Under the pieces are notes generated by a model. It had not been told where the DNA came from. It saw nothing but the letters and a program-made list of their open reading frames with translations, and searched no databases. Of a stretch of DNA of 64,000 nt, positions 24,491 to 33,657 are shown in pieces. Source of the DNA: Acidobacteriota bacterium. GTDB lineage: Bacteria; Acidobacteriota; Thermoanaerobaculia; Gp7-AA8. The DNA is taken from positions 186,001 through 250,000 of the forward strand of contig JAFATB010000025.1 in NCBI GenBank assembly GCA_019244185.1, written 5' to 3'. The first letter of the stretch is position 1, and each line of letters starts with the position of its first letter. Both the position numbers and the translations under genes were made by a program.

Positions 24491-24597
24491 CGGTTTCGTT
24501 TCCTCGCTTTCGGCGCCCATCGTGAGGGCGCGGGCCGCTCGTTGTCGTCACCCGTTCGGGTGATTTCGGGTCAACCAACGGGTGATTCGCACTCGAT

Positions 24598-25071
24598 TCA
24601 CGGGATGAGACCCAGACTCTTCGCCTTCTGCACGGCGTGCATGCGGCGGTTGACGCTCATCTTCTCGAAGAGCCGCGACGAGTGCGTCTTGACGGTGTTC
24701 TCCGAGACGAAGAGCTTCTCGGCGATCTCGCGGTTGCTCAGACCCTCGGCGATGAGGCCGAGGATTTCGTGCTCGCGCTGCGTGATCCCGAGCTCGCGGA
24801 GACGCTCGGCGTTGAGGACGAACGGTTCGCTCAGAGCAGCGGAGACCACCGGCGCCGGCGCCGGCACCTCGACCTCCTTCACCACCACGATCTCCTTCGG
24901 CCGCGTCCAGCGCAGCCCGAAGTAGATGCCGAGGGCCGTGAAGAGGATCGCCACGAGTCCGCCGTACAGCTCGGACGGATACTCGTGGATGAAATGCTTG
25001 TACTCGATGACCTTGAGGAACGCGATCAGCACGCCGCCGACGACGCCATAGAGGAGGACCCGTTTCGCCAC
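24598..25071 (-). CDS. membrane-anchored LuxR-type transcriptional regulator
   Basis: 157 residues. Two membrane helices near the N-terminus (RVLLYGVVGGVLIAFLKVI; ELYGGLVAILFTALGIYFGL) are followed by a Pro/Ala linker and a LuxR/GerE helix-turn-helix from about 90 to 155 (LGITQREHEILGLIAEGLSN, REIAEKLFVSENTVKTHSSR). There is no receiver domain, so DNA binding would be controlled from the membrane. The GTG at 25071 fits the domain start. It has no ribosome binding site but GATAAT lies eight bases upstream, so it may be leaderless. The gene precedes DUF4199 and is divergent from the HlyD-like gene. Confidence 0.82.
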   Translation of the reverse strand: MAKRVLLYGVVGGVLIAFLKVIEYKHFIHEYPSELYGGLVAILFTALGIYFGLRWTRPKEIVVVKEVEVPAPAPVVSAALSEPFVLNAERLRELGITQREHEILGLIAEGLSNREIAEKLFVSENTVKTHSSRLFEKMSVNRRMHAVQKAKSLGLIP

Positions 25072-25171
25072 GCGGCGATTATCGCAAGGCGCACGCGTCC
25101 GCGCGCGCGTGTTGCATGACATGCTTCTTGCAGCGCCCGCCTCAGCACTTCGGCTCGGGTTGAATGCAGTG

Positions 25172-26098
25172 ATGAACGGATCGCGGGCAGCTCGCCTGCT
25201 TCTCGGCCTCGCAACGAGCGCGCTCGCGTTGCGCTGCAGCGACGAGCGGCAGGCGGTCGCGGCGAATCCGCCGCGCATCGAGCTCCGCGCCACCGTCGCC
25301 AATCCGCAAACCGCCTCCGCCGTCGCGTCGATCGACGGCCGCATCGCGACGCTCGCCGTTGCCGAAGGCGCGCACGTCGAGCAAGGGCAGCTCCTGGCGA
25401 CGCTCGTCAATCCGTCCATCGAACGCGACCTCGCCTACGCGCGCGCGCAGGTCGCCGTCGCCGAACAGCGCCTCCGCGACGCGCGCAAGCCGATCGCCAC
25501 GTCCCTCATCCTCGGCGATGCCGGCGCCCGCGAGCGCGCATCGCAGGAGATCCTCAAGAACCGCGAGGCGCGCCGCGACCGCTACCGCGAGCTCTACGCG
25601 ACGCACGACGTGTCGAAGGAAGAGCTCGAGAACGCGGAGAACGAATACGCCGCCGCGCTCCGCGACTGGCTCGGCGAGCACGAGCGCGCGTCGATGAAGG
25701 TCGTGAGCACCGATACGAGCGTGCTGCAGCTCGAACTGGAGAAGGCGAAGGCGGAAGAGGCGTTCGTCGCCGACCGCAAGACGCTCCTCAACGTGACCGC
25801 GCCCCTCGCCGGCACCGTCACCCGCGTCCCCGTCCACCTCGGCGACAACGTCTTCACCCGCGACGCGATCGCCGACATCGCCAACACCCGCACCGCCGAG
25901 CTCCACGCCCCCATCGCCCCCGAGCTGACGAAGTACGTGCCCCCCGGCACGCTGGTGGAAGTCAAGGTGTTGACCGTCCCCCCTCGCGTGTTTCGCGTGC
26001 CCGTGAAGAGTGCGGCGAATGGAACGCTAGTCGTGGAAGTACCGAACCCCGAAGGGGCGGTGACGGGAGGGATGGGAGCGGTGGTGACGGTCAAATGA
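25172..26098 (+). CDS. HlyD-like periplasmic adaptor
   Basis: 308 residues from the ATG at 25172; an earlier ATG at 25109 adds residues unlike a signal peptide. An N-terminal hydrophobic stretch (ARLLLGLATSALALRC) exports or anchors it. Then follow the first half of a lipoyl domain (ASIDGRIATLAVAEGAHVEQ), a long helical hairpin (about 100-210) and the second lipoyl half (LNVTAPLAGTVTRVPVHLGD). This is the order of membrane-fusion adaptors that join an inner-membrane exporter to a TolC channel. It overlaps the TolC-like gene by four bases. No transporter pump is adjacent; the membrane proteins of the following operon may serve as inner-membrane partner. Confidence 0.82.
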   Translation: MNGSRAARLLLGLATSALALRCSDERQAVAANPPRIELRATVANPQTASAVASIDGRIATLAVAEGAHVEQGQLLATLVNPSIERDLAYARAQVAVAEQRLRDARKPIATSLILGDAGARERASQEILKNREARRDRYRELYATHDVSKEELENAENEYAAALRDWLGEHERASMKVVSTDTSVLQLELEKAKAEEAFVADRKTLLNVTAPLAGTVTRVPVHLGDNVFTRDAIADIANTRTAELHAPIAPELTKYVPPGTLVEVKVLTVPPRVFRVPVKSAANGTLVVEVPNPEGAVTGGMGAVVTVK

Positions 26099-27486
26099 AA
26101 AAGCTGAATGAAGAATGCAGAACGCAGAATGAAGAATTGAGAAAGGGGAGCCCCAAGGCGCGAAGCGTCGTTCCCTTTTCTTCATTCTTCATTCTGCGTT
26201 CTGCATTCTTCATTCAGCTTTGTCTCCTCCCCCTCTCCGCCACAGCCGCTCCCCTCACCTTCCCCGCCGCGCTCGAACGCGCCATGCATCTGCGCGCGTC
26301 TGCTTCCACCTTCGCCGATCATGCGCAGGCGCTCGAGGGGCTGAACTTTCGCACGCTGCCGACGGTTCGCGCGGAGTCGGGGTTCAGCAGCGCGGAGAAT
26401 CTGAACCTCATCGCGCAGAACGTCACGCGCTTCGATGCGTTCACGGCGCTGATCAACGTCGACTATCCGTTGCTCAACGGCGGTGCGGATCGGCGGCATG
26501 TCGACGAGCTGAAAGCGGACGCGCAGATTCTGCGGCGGCGCGCCCTCGATGAGGCCGAGGACGTGTTTCGCGAGACGCTCGAAGCGTTCTCGGAGCTGTA
26601 CATCGCCGAGAAGCGCATGCAGTTGCTCGGAGACGGCTCGAAGCGCGCGGCGGAGCTGCGCGAGCGCGCCCACACGATGCTCGAGGCGGGACAGATCTCG
26701 AATGTCACCGCCGCGCAGTGGCAGGACGCGGCGCTCGCCGCCGAGTCGCAGATGGTCGACCTTCAGCTGCAGCGGCTCGAAGCGGAGACGCGCGTGAAGC
26801 AGCTCATCGGCGACACGGGTCAGGACGCGCTCGAAGTCTCGATCGATCTCGACGACCAGCCGATGCTGCGCGAGATCAAAGTCGACCAGCTCGTCGAGGC
26901 CGACGCCGCGGTCGCGACCGCGGAGCTCGTCGAGAACCGCAAGCGTCTCGCGCTCGAAGAAGCGATGGCGCTGCGCAAGCCGCAGGTGCTCCTCTCCGCG
27001 TTCGGCGGCGTGGCGTCCGTGCCGTCGACGTACAACACCGACGCGTCGAGCGGCACCTTCGGCATCTACGGCATGCGCGTCACGCTCGCCTTGCCGATGT
27101 TCGATGCCGCGGCCGCGCGCCGCGTCGCCGAGGCGCGGCTCGATCTCGAGGAAGCGCAGCGCGTCCGCAACGTCACCGCGGTCGCGACGCGCAACCGCAT
27201 CGACCTGCTCTGGCTCGCGGTCGCCGCGGCGGACCGTCGCATCGCGCTGCTCTCCGAAGCGGTCAACGTCGCACGCGAACGCGAGCAATCCGTCGCGCGG
27301 CTCGTCACCGCCGGCGTGCGTCCGGAAGCCGATCTCGTCGACGCGTCGAACGCGCTGGCGCGGCGCGAGAGCGATCTCCTCGCCGTGCGCGTCGACCGCT
27401 GGAAGCTGCAGCAGCGCGTGAAGTGGGGCGGCGCGGCGGTGTCGCAGGGCAGCTTCCTTGCGAAGACGCCGCCGGGTTTCCCGTGA
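26095..27486 (+). CDS. TolC-family outer-membrane channel protein
   Basis: 463 residues. The body from about residue 45 is TolC-like: two repeats of long helical hairpins with beta segments (VRAESGFSSAENLNLIAQNV, FGIYGMRVTLALPMFDAAAA) and a final helix rich in Arg/Ala. The first 43 residues are unusual: they are translated from an inverted-repeat element (26101-26220). The left arm encodes MKKLNEECRTQNEEL, and the right arm encodes the hydrophobic FFILRSAFFIQL that merges with LCLLPLSATAAP to make the signal peptide. The ATG overlaps the adaptor stop (ATGA). Export probably depends on the repeat-derived sequence. Confidence 0.85.
   Translation: MKKLNEECRTQNEELRKGSPKARSVVPFSSFFILRSAFFIQLCLLPLSATAAPLTFPAALERAMHLRASASTFADHAQALEGLNFRTLPTVRAESGFSSAENLNLIAQNVTRFDAFTALINVDYPLLNGGADRRHVDELKADAQILRRRALDEAEDVFRETLEAFSELYIAEKRMQLLGDGSKRAAELRERAHTMLEAGQISNVTAAQWQDAALAAESQMVDLQLQRLEAETRVKQLIGDTGQDALEVSIDLDDQPMLREIKVDQLVEADAAVATAELVENRKRLALEEAMALRKPQVLLSAFGGVASVPSTYNTDASSGTFGIYGMRVTLALPMFDAAAARRVAEARLDLEEAQRVRNVTAVATRNRIDLLWLAVAAADRRIALLSEAVNVAREREQSVARLVTAGVRPEADLVDASNALARRESDLLAVRVDRWKLQQRVKWGGAAVSQGSFLAKTPPGFP
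26101..26220. repeat. inverted-repeat element, copy 2
   Basis: The arms are perfect: 36 bases at 26101-26136 (AAGCTGAATGAAGAATGCAG followed by AACGCAGAATGAAGAA) recur inverted at 26185-26220. The loop is about 48 bases. It lies wholly inside the 5' part of the TolC-like gene and is in frame with it. Confidence 0.9.
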
Positions 27487-28961
27487 TGCTCTCGGTGCTC
27501 ATGACCACCGAGGGGACGTACCCGTACAGCGCGGGCGGCGTCAGTACGTGGTGCGATGCGCTGCTGCGCAACACGCCGGAAGTGCGCTGGACGCTGCTGC
27601 CGCTGATGATGAACCCGCACATCGAGCAGACGTTCGAGCCGCCGCACAACGTGCGCAAGGTGCTCGATGTGCCGCTGTGGGGCATCGAAGAGCCGGCGGA
27701 GTTCAGCGACATCCCGTTCGCGCAGCTCTACGACCGCAAGCGCCGCACGACGACGGACGCGATCACGCGCGAGTTCCTGCCACCCTTTCGCGAGTTGCTT
27801 CGCGTCATCTGCGGACATCCCGGCGATGCGCCGGCGTTCGGCCGCGTGCTCGTCGCGCTCGAAGACTACTTCCGCGTCTACGACTACAACGAGACCTTCA
27901 AATCGCGGCCGGTGTGGGACGCGTTCCGCGAATCGGTCGAGCGCTTCAGCCGCGAGCAGATCGTGCGCGAGGCGCGGCCCGGTCCCGAGCATCAGCTGCC
28001 GTCGCTCTTCGATCTCACCGAGTCGCTGCGCTGGCTCTATCACTTCCTCATCGTGCTCAACGTGCGCGTGCCGAAGACGAGCGTCACGCATGCGACCGCC
28101 GCCGCGTTCTGCGGCATCCCGTGCATCACCGCGAAAGTGCGCCACGGCACGCCGATGCTGCTCACTGAGCACGGCGTCTACCTGCGCGAGCAGTACCTCT
28201 TCCTCTCGCGCTTCCGCCGCCTCTTCTTCTGCAAGCAGTTCCTGCTGAACCTCATCACCGCGGTCGTGCGCGCGAACTATCACTTCGCCGATCTCGTCGC
28301 GCCGGTCTGCCACTACAACACGCGCTGGGAAGTCGCGCACGAGACGCCGCCGCAGAAGATCCGCGTGATCTACAACGGCGTCGATCCCGATCGCTTCACG
28401 CCCGCGCCGAAAACGCACGGCGAGCCGCACGTCGTCGCCACGGCGCGCATCGATCCGCTGAAAGACATCGAGACGCTGCTGCGCGTCGCCGCGCGGCTGA
28501 AGACGACGCATCCGCGCGCGCGCTTCACGGTCTACGGCGCCGTCGCGGACGAGGCGTACTTCCGCCGCTGCGTCGCCCTGCAGAAGCACCTCGGCGTCAC
28601 CGACAGCGTGCACTTCGGCTCGGCCACCGACGACGTCGTGGCCGCGTATCGCGATGCCGACGTCGTACTGCTGACGAGCATCTCCGAGGCGTTCCCGTAC
28701 TCCGTGATTGAAGCGATGTCGTGCGAGAAGGCGGTGGTGGCGAGCGACGTCGGCGGCGTCGGCGAAGCGCTCGAAGGCTGCGGCGTGCTCGTGAAGCCGC
28801 GCGACGACGAGACGTTCGCCGCCGAAGTCGGCAAGCTTCTCGACGATCCTTCGCTCCGCACGCGCCTCGGCGCGAAGGCACGCGCGCGCGTGCTCGACGA
28901 GTTCCGCCTCGACCACACCATCGGGCGTTATCTCGAAACGTACCGGAGCCTCGCGGCATGA
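27486..28961 (+). CDS. pelF: PelF-like GT4 glycosyltransferase
   Basis: 491 residues. The N-terminal region TTEGTYPYSAGGVSTWCDAL and the long insertion before the Rossmann halves match PelF, the cytosolic UDP-sugar transferase of Pel polysaccharide synthesis. GT4 features follow: RVIYNGVDPDRFTP, ARIDPLKDIETLL, and the EX7E motif in SEAFPYSVIEAMS. The start overlaps the TolC-like stop by one base (TGATG), and the next gene overlaps by four. PelF normally needs c-di-GMP-stimulated partners PelD, PelE and PelG. None but a PelG-like membrane protein is seen here, so this may be a reduced or different Pel-like system. Confidence 0.85.
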   Translation: MLSVLMTTEGTYPYSAGGVSTWCDALLRNTPEVRWTLLPLMMNPHIEQTFEPPHNVRKVLDVPLWGIEEPAEFSDIPFAQLYDRKRRTTTDAITREFLPPFRELLRVICGHPGDAPAFGRVLVALEDYFRVYDYNETFKSRPVWDAFRESVERFSREQIVREARPGPEHQLPSLFDLTESLRWLYHFLIVLNVRVPKTSVTHATAAAFCGIPCITAKVRHGTPMLLTEHGVYLREQYLFLSRFRRLFFCKQFLLNLITAVVRANYHFADLVAPVCHYNTRWEVAHETPPQKIRVIYNGVDPDRFTPAPKTHGEPHVVATARIDPLKDIETLLRVAARLKTTHPRARFTVYGAVADEAYFRRCVALQKHLGVTDSVHFGSATDDVVAAYRDADVVLLTSISEAFPYSVIEAMSCEKAVVASDVGGVGEALEGCGVLVKPRDDETFAAEVGKLLDDPSLRTRLGAKARARVLDEFRLDHTIGRYLETYRSLAA

Positions 28962-30556
28962 GCGCGCATCCGCACGCATCCGCGGATGCCGTGCACGAGC
29001 TCGGGCAGCAGATCCTCGACCTCATCGGCATTCCGAAGGACGCGTGGGAGATCGCCGCGCAGCTCGAAGTCCTCGGCCTCCGCGACGCCGACGCGCGCGG
29101 CGACTACGGCGCGCGCGATCTGTTCGATTTGGCGCGGCGCATTTACGACGCCTTTCAGGAAGGCCGCTTCCGCTGGTTTGTGGAAGGAAGCGATGCCGGA
29201 GACACGGCCTCGCCGGTCGCGCGCTTCGTCCGGAATTACGTCACCGGCCTCACCTTCTCGCTGCCGATGGCGCTGCAGGCCGTGGCCATGCTCGCGTGGG
29301 GTTACGGCGTCTGGGGCGCGATCGACATGGACCTGCGCACCGGCTCGGCCATCGCGCTGGGATTCATCGCCAGCTACATCGTCACCGGCGGCTTCATGCA
29401 GAGCATCGTGCGCCGCGGACTGTTCTACGTCTATCAACAGGAAGAATGGCTCGCGCGCTGGACGGCGCTGCGCGCGTGGTCGATCGCGCTGCGCATCGTG
29501 CTCGGCCTGCTCGTGCCGGCGCTGCTGATCAACTTCCTCTTCGACATGCTGCCGTGGTCGATCGTGTTCACCGCGGCCGGCTACTACACCGCGCTGTCGG
29601 TGCTGTGGCTCAACTGGGCGCTGTTGTATCTCGTGCGGAAGACGTGGCTCTTCCTCGTCACGACCGCGATCGCGCTCGCGGCGGTGCTGGTCGCGGCGAA
29701 GCTGTTTCACGCGACGCCGATCGCCGCGAATGTGGTCGGTCTCACGGTGGCCGACGCGCTCAGCTTCGCGCTCGCGCTGCTCCATCTCAACCGCCTCGCG
29801 AATCGCAGCACGCGCACGAGCGCCGTCAATCCGCCGCGCCTGGCGGTGCTCGTCTACAGCACCTCGCGCTTCTTCATCTACGGCATGCTGTACAACACGT
29901 TCCTCTTCGCCGACCGGATCCTGGCGTGGACGTCGTCGACGGGACGCGAGGACTTTCCGCCGTACGGCTTCTGGCTCAACGTGCGGTACGAGCTCGGGAT
30001 GGACCTCGCGCTGATCGTGGTCATGCTGCTGAGCGGCGTCGTCGAGCACGCGGCGCAGCGCTTCTCCGAGTCGCTGATCCCCGACGAGAAACGCGTGAAG
30101 AGCCTCGACGCGCAGCGCTTCCTCGACGCCGCGCGCGCGACGCACGGCGCGCGGCAGCGCAGGCTCGGCGCGGCGTCCGCCGTCGCGCTGTTCGCCGCGG
30201 CGCTCGTGGCCATCGCGCTGCGCGGCTTGCCGTCGCTGCCGATCTACGACGCGCTGATCGCCACGACGACGACGCGCGTCTTCGTCGCCGCCGCGCTCGC
30301 GTACGTCGTGTTCCTCTTCGCGCTGCAGAACGTGCTCATGCTGCTGACGCTCTCGCGCGTCGAGCTGGTCGTGCGCGCGGTCGGCATCGCGCTCGTCGTG
30401 AACGTCACCGTCGGCTTCATCTGCAGCCGCGCCATCCACTACTCCGCCGCCGTCGCCGGACTCTGCGCCGGCGCGGTCGTCCTCGCCGTGCTCACCGAAC
30501 GCTCGATGCGCGCCGTCCTCGGCGCGCTCGACTATCACTACTACGCGGCCTACTGA
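28958..30556 (+). CDS. multi-pass membrane protein in the PelG position (flippase-like)
   Basis: 532 residues. A soluble helical N-terminal domain (1-90) precedes about 12 membrane helices. Conserved-looking polar loops include YSTSRFFIYGMLYNTFLFAD and FWLNVRYELGMDLALIVVML, and the C-terminus ends ALDYHYYAAY. Position immediately after pelF and the helix number suggest the transporter/synthase role that PelG fills in Pel loci. However, I do not find the canonical PelG N-terminus, so a remote or unrelated protein is possible. It overlaps pelF by four bases, and the next gene starts two bases after the stop. Confidence 0.65.
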   Translation: MSAHPHASADAVHELGQQILDLIGIPKDAWEIAAQLEVLGLRDADARGDYGARDLFDLARRIYDAFQEGRFRWFVEGSDAGDTASPVARFVRNYVTGLTFSLPMALQAVAMLAWGYGVWGAIDMDLRTGSAIALGFIASYIVTGGFMQSIVRRGLFYVYQQEEWLARWTALRAWSIALRIVLGLLVPALLINFLFDMLPWSIVFTAAGYYTALSVLWLNWALLYLVRKTWLFLVTTAIALAAVLVAAKLFHATPIAANVVGLTVADALSFALALLHLNRLANRSTRTSAVNPPRLAVLVYSTSRFFIYGMLYNTFLFADRILAWTSSTGREDFPPYGFWLNVRYELGMDLALIVVMLLSGVVEHAAQRFSESLIPDEKRVKSLDAQRFLDAARATHGARQRRLGAASAVALFAAALVAIALRGLPSLPIYDALIATTTTRVFVAAALAYVVFLFALQNVLMLLTLSRVELVVRAVGIALVVNVTVGFICSRAIHYSAAVAGLCAGAVVLAVLTERSMRAVLGALDYHYYAAY

Positions 30557-30558
30557 CG

Positions 30559-32622
30559 ATGTACGTTCTGCTCGGCATCGACGCGGTTTTGCGCATCACG
30601 GCGGCGCTGCTGTTCCTCTTCGTCGCCGTGCCGCGCCTCGCGCGTCCGCGCCCCGCCGCGCTCGACGGCATGCAGTGGTTCTGGTGGTGTCTCGGCGCCG
30701 GCATCACGCTCATCACGCTCGCCGGGCAGCTCTTCACGCTCGTCAACATCTTCTCCGCCGTCACGCTGCTCGTCGCGATCGCGGTGCTGATCATCGCCAT
30801 CCGCGCGCATCGCGGCGGCCGCACGGCGGTCGCGATCGTGCACGATCTCTATCGCGACGTCGTGCTGTTCTCGCTGAACGTCCTCGAAGGCCGCGTGAAC
30901 GTGCGCCGCCGCCTGCGCCGCGCGCGCCGCCGCGCCCGCGCGGCCCTCGGCGAGAACGTCGCCGGCCGGCGCTGGAGCGTCGCCGGCTGGAGCGCGCTCG
31001 TCGTCGTCGCCGCCGCGTTCCGCTTCTCACGTCCCTTCGCCACGCCGAACCTCGGCTTCTCCGACACCTACGTGCACCTCTACCTCGTGCGCCTGCTGCA
31101 GGAAGGACGTCAGGTCGACCCCGCGTGGGGGCCGTATCCGCGCGGCATGCACTTCCTGCTGCTCGCGATTCACGAGCTGACGAACATCGATCCGATCCTG
31201 CTGATGAACTTCTTCGGCGCCGCGGTCGGCGTGCTGATGACGCTCGCCGTCGCCGACGCCGCGCGGCGGCTCGCGCGCAATCTGCCCGCAGGTCTCGTCG
31301 CGGGCCTGCTCTTCGCGACCATGATCGGCGGCGGCCGGCAGTACTTCCTCTTCGGCGGCAGCATCGCCACGGACAACGTGGCTGAGGCGCAGCAGTTCAT
31401 CGGGATGAGCTACGGCCAGATTCCGGCGACGACGGCGGAGTTCGACGTGCTGCTGACCGTCTTCCAGCGCCAGACGGCGACGCTGCCGCAGGAGCTCGCG
31501 CTGGTGCTGCTGTTTCCCGCCGCGCTCTTTCTCTTCGCGTGGCTGACGTCGCGCTCGCGCTGGCATCTGTCGGGTTACGTCCTGTGCACGTCGGCGATCG
31601 CGGCGACGCATCCCGGCGTCGCCATTCCGCTCGTGCTGCTGTGCGGCGTGACCGTGCTCGCCGCGCGCGCGCCGTGGCGCGACATCGCGCGCGCCGCCGG
31701 CGCCGGCGCGGCCGGCATCGCCCTCGGGTCGACGTGGATGTTCGCGTTCCTCTTCTATCACCGCGTGCATGACCCCACGCAGCCGGTCGCGAGCGGCAGC
31801 GGCGTCGGCTCGACGGCGATGTACTACTTCCCGTTTCTGCGCGACGCCGAGAACGCGCGCATCGTCACGTGGGTCGCGATCACGCCGTTCCTCATCGCCT
31901 GCGCCGCGATCGCGGTCGTGCTGCTCGCGCGCGCCGCATTCGTGAAAGAGCATCGCGCGCCGCTCGTCTGGATTTCGGTCGCGTCGCTCGTCTTCACGCT
32001 GACCGAGCTCGCCTCGCGCTGGGGACTTCCCGAGCTCGTCGAGGTGCGGCGCAACGCGTCGTGGCTGGCGATGACGCTGGCGATTCTCATCGGCGTCGCG
32101 ATCGCGGAGCTCGCGCGCACGCGCGTCGCTGAAATCGCGGTGGTCGCGCTTCTCGTCGCGTGGCTATGGCGCGTGCCGTTGTCGGGCATCAACGATCGCC
32201 TGATCAACTACTCCGGCTACGGCGCGACGGCGTACGCGGTGTTGTCGATCGAGCGCTCGCTCGAGCCGTTCACGTGGACGCTCATCACGTACGGCCAGGA
32301 GTTCCCGATGGTCCTCGGCCGCGGCTTCCATCTCGCGGCCGCCGATTTTCTCGAGCAGTACGATCCCGAGCAGCAGCGCCTGCCGATCCCGACGCGCTAC
32401 GTCTTCATCGCCGTCGAGAAAGTGCCGCACCGCTTTCAGATCAACGCGTGGGCGGCGAAGTTCTCGCGCGCGGACATCGAGCAGCGGCTGCAGACGTGGT
32501 GCTTTCTCTACCAGCTCACGCACCGCGACATGCGCGTCTTCCTCGACGACGAGCACGTACGCGTCTACATGATCGAACGCAGTGCGGCGGATGTGCGCGC
32601 AATCGCGGAGAATGCGCGCTGA
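30559..32622 (+). CDS. large polytopic membrane protein (GT39/GT83-like)
   Basis: 687 residues. The first about 90 residues contain three membrane helices, and a very basic loop follows (RRRLRRARRRARAALG). About ten more helices lie between 150 and 560, and a soluble C-terminal domain of about 120 residues ends the protein. GFSDTYVHLYLVRLLQEG after the fourth helix resembles the acidic first loop of lipid-phosphosugar-dependent (GT-C) glycosyltransferases, and YFPFLRDAENARIVTW may belong to the acceptor side. It is part of the Pel-like operon, two bases after the preceding gene. Function is inferred from fold and context only. Confidence 0.65.
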   Translation: MYVLLGIDAVLRITAALLFLFVAVPRLARPRPAALDGMQWFWWCLGAGITLITLAGQLFTLVNIFSAVTLLVAIAVLIIAIRAHRGGRTAVAIVHDLYRDVVLFSLNVLEGRVNVRRRLRRARRRARAALGENVAGRRWSVAGWSALVVVAAAFRFSRPFATPNLGFSDTYVHLYLVRLLQEGRQVDPAWGPYPRGMHFLLLAIHELTNIDPILLMNFFGAAVGVLMTLAVADAARRLARNLPAGLVAGLLFATMIGGGRQYFLFGGSIATDNVAEAQQFIGMSYGQIPATTAEFDVLLTVFQRQTATLPQELALVLLFPAALFLFAWLTSRSRWHLSGYVLCTSAIAATHPGVAIPLVLLCGVTVLAARAPWRDIARAAGAGAAGIALGSTWMFAFLFYHRVHDPTQPVASGSGVGSTAMYYFPFLRDAENARIVTWVAITPFLIACAAIAVVLLARAAFVKEHRAPLVWISVASLVFTLTELASRWGLPELVEVRRNASWLAMTLAILIGVAIAELARTRVAEIAVVALLVAWLWRVPLSGINDRLINYSGYGATAYAVLSIERSLEPFTWTLITYGQEFPMVLGRGFHLAAADFLEQYDPEQQRLPIPTRYVFIAVEKVPHRFQINAWAAKFSRADIEQRLQTWCFLYQLTHRDMRVFLDDEHVRVYMIERSAADVRAIAENAR

Positions 32623-33626
32623 TGGCATCGCGGCTGACGCTCAAGAGACATCCCGGCGCGCACGTGGTGGCGGTCGTGCCGGCGTACAACGTGGCCGAGG
32701 TACTGGGCGGCGTGTTGCGCGCGATCCCGCCGCTGTTCACGTCGATCATCGTCGTCGACGACGCCTCGCGCGACGACACGGCCGCGGTCGCGGAACGCTA
32801 CGCGCAACTCGACCCGCGCATCCTCGTCGTGCGGCACGAGACGAACCGCGGCGTCGGCGGCGCGATGATCACCGGCTTCGTGAAGGCGCTCGAATGGGGT
32901 GCGGATGTCGTGGTGAAGGTCGACGGCGACGGCCAGATGCCGCTGTGGATCGTCACCGATCTGATCGAGCCGCTCATCGACGGCAGCGCCGACTACACGA
33001 AAGGCAACCGCTTCCGCGATTTCGAAGCCATCCGCGCGATGCCGTTCGTGCGCCGCATCGGCAACGTCGCGCTGAGCTTCCTCGCGAAAGCCGCGACCGG
33101 CTACTGGCACTGCTTCGATCCGACCAACGGCTTCGTCGCGATCCGCGCGGACGTGCTCTCGCAACTCCCCCTGCGCAAGATCGACCCGACGTACTTTTTC
33201 GAGACGTCGATGCTCAGCCACCTCTACATCCTCGGCGCCGTCGTGAAGGAAGTGCCGATGCCCGCGCGCTACGCCGGCGAGCCGTCGAGCCTTTCCATCC
33301 CGCGCGTCATCCGCCAGTTCCCCGGACGCCTGCTCGCGTCGCTCGCGCGCCGCATCGTCCTCAAGAACTTCGTCTACGACTTCAACCTCGAATCGTTCCA
33401 GCTCCTCGCCGGCCTCCCCCTCCTCCTCGCCGGCCTCGTCTACGGCGGCTACAACTGGTGGTGGTACACGTCCCACAAGCTCGCCGCCCCCACGGGAACC
33501 GTCGTCCTCCCCGCCCTGGCCATCATGCTCGGCATGCAACTCCTCATCGCGGCCGTGAATCTGGATCTGCAGTCGATTCCGCGCGAGCCGCTGAATCACG
33601 GCGCGATCGGGGAGGGGGGCGGATGA
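32622..33626 (+). CDS. GT2-family glycosyltransferase, membrane-associated
   Basis: 334 residues. A GT-A domain has VVPAYNVAEVLGGVL, IIVVDDASRDDT and the metal-binding KVDGDGQM. Two membrane helices lie near the C-terminus (LLAGLPLLLAGLVYGGYNWW; VVLPALAIMLGMQLLIAAVN), the plan of dolichyl/polyprenyl-phosphate sugar transferases (DPM1-like). It could make the polyprenyl-linked sugar donor used by the GT-C-like protein encoded just upstream. The ATG overlaps the previous stop by one base. It is the last gene of the operon and is convergent with the VOC gene. Confidence 0.85.
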   Translation: MASRLTLKRHPGAHVVAVVPAYNVAEVLGGVLRAIPPLFTSIIVVDDASRDDTAAVAERYAQLDPRILVVRHETNRGVGGAMITGFVKALEWGADVVVKVDGDGQMPLWIVTDLIEPLIDGSADYTKGNRFRDFEAIRAMPFVRRIGNVALSFLAKAATGYWHCFDPTNGFVAIRADVLSQLPLRKIDPTYFFETSMLSHLYILGAVVKEVPMPARYAGEPSSLSIPRVIRQFPGRLLASLARRIVLKNFVYDFNLESFQLLAGLPLLLAGLVYGGYNWWWYTSHKLAAPTGTVVLPALAIMLGMQLLIAAVNLDLQSIPREPLNHGAIGEGGG

Positions 33627-33657
33627 TGGGCGGAAGTTTCATGCGCTGTTTCGTCCT

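Noticed and set aside
26101..26220. Repeat arm as a strong intrinsic terminator
   Set aside because: The palindrome is AT/GC mixed, has no T-run, and lies inside an intact reading frame.
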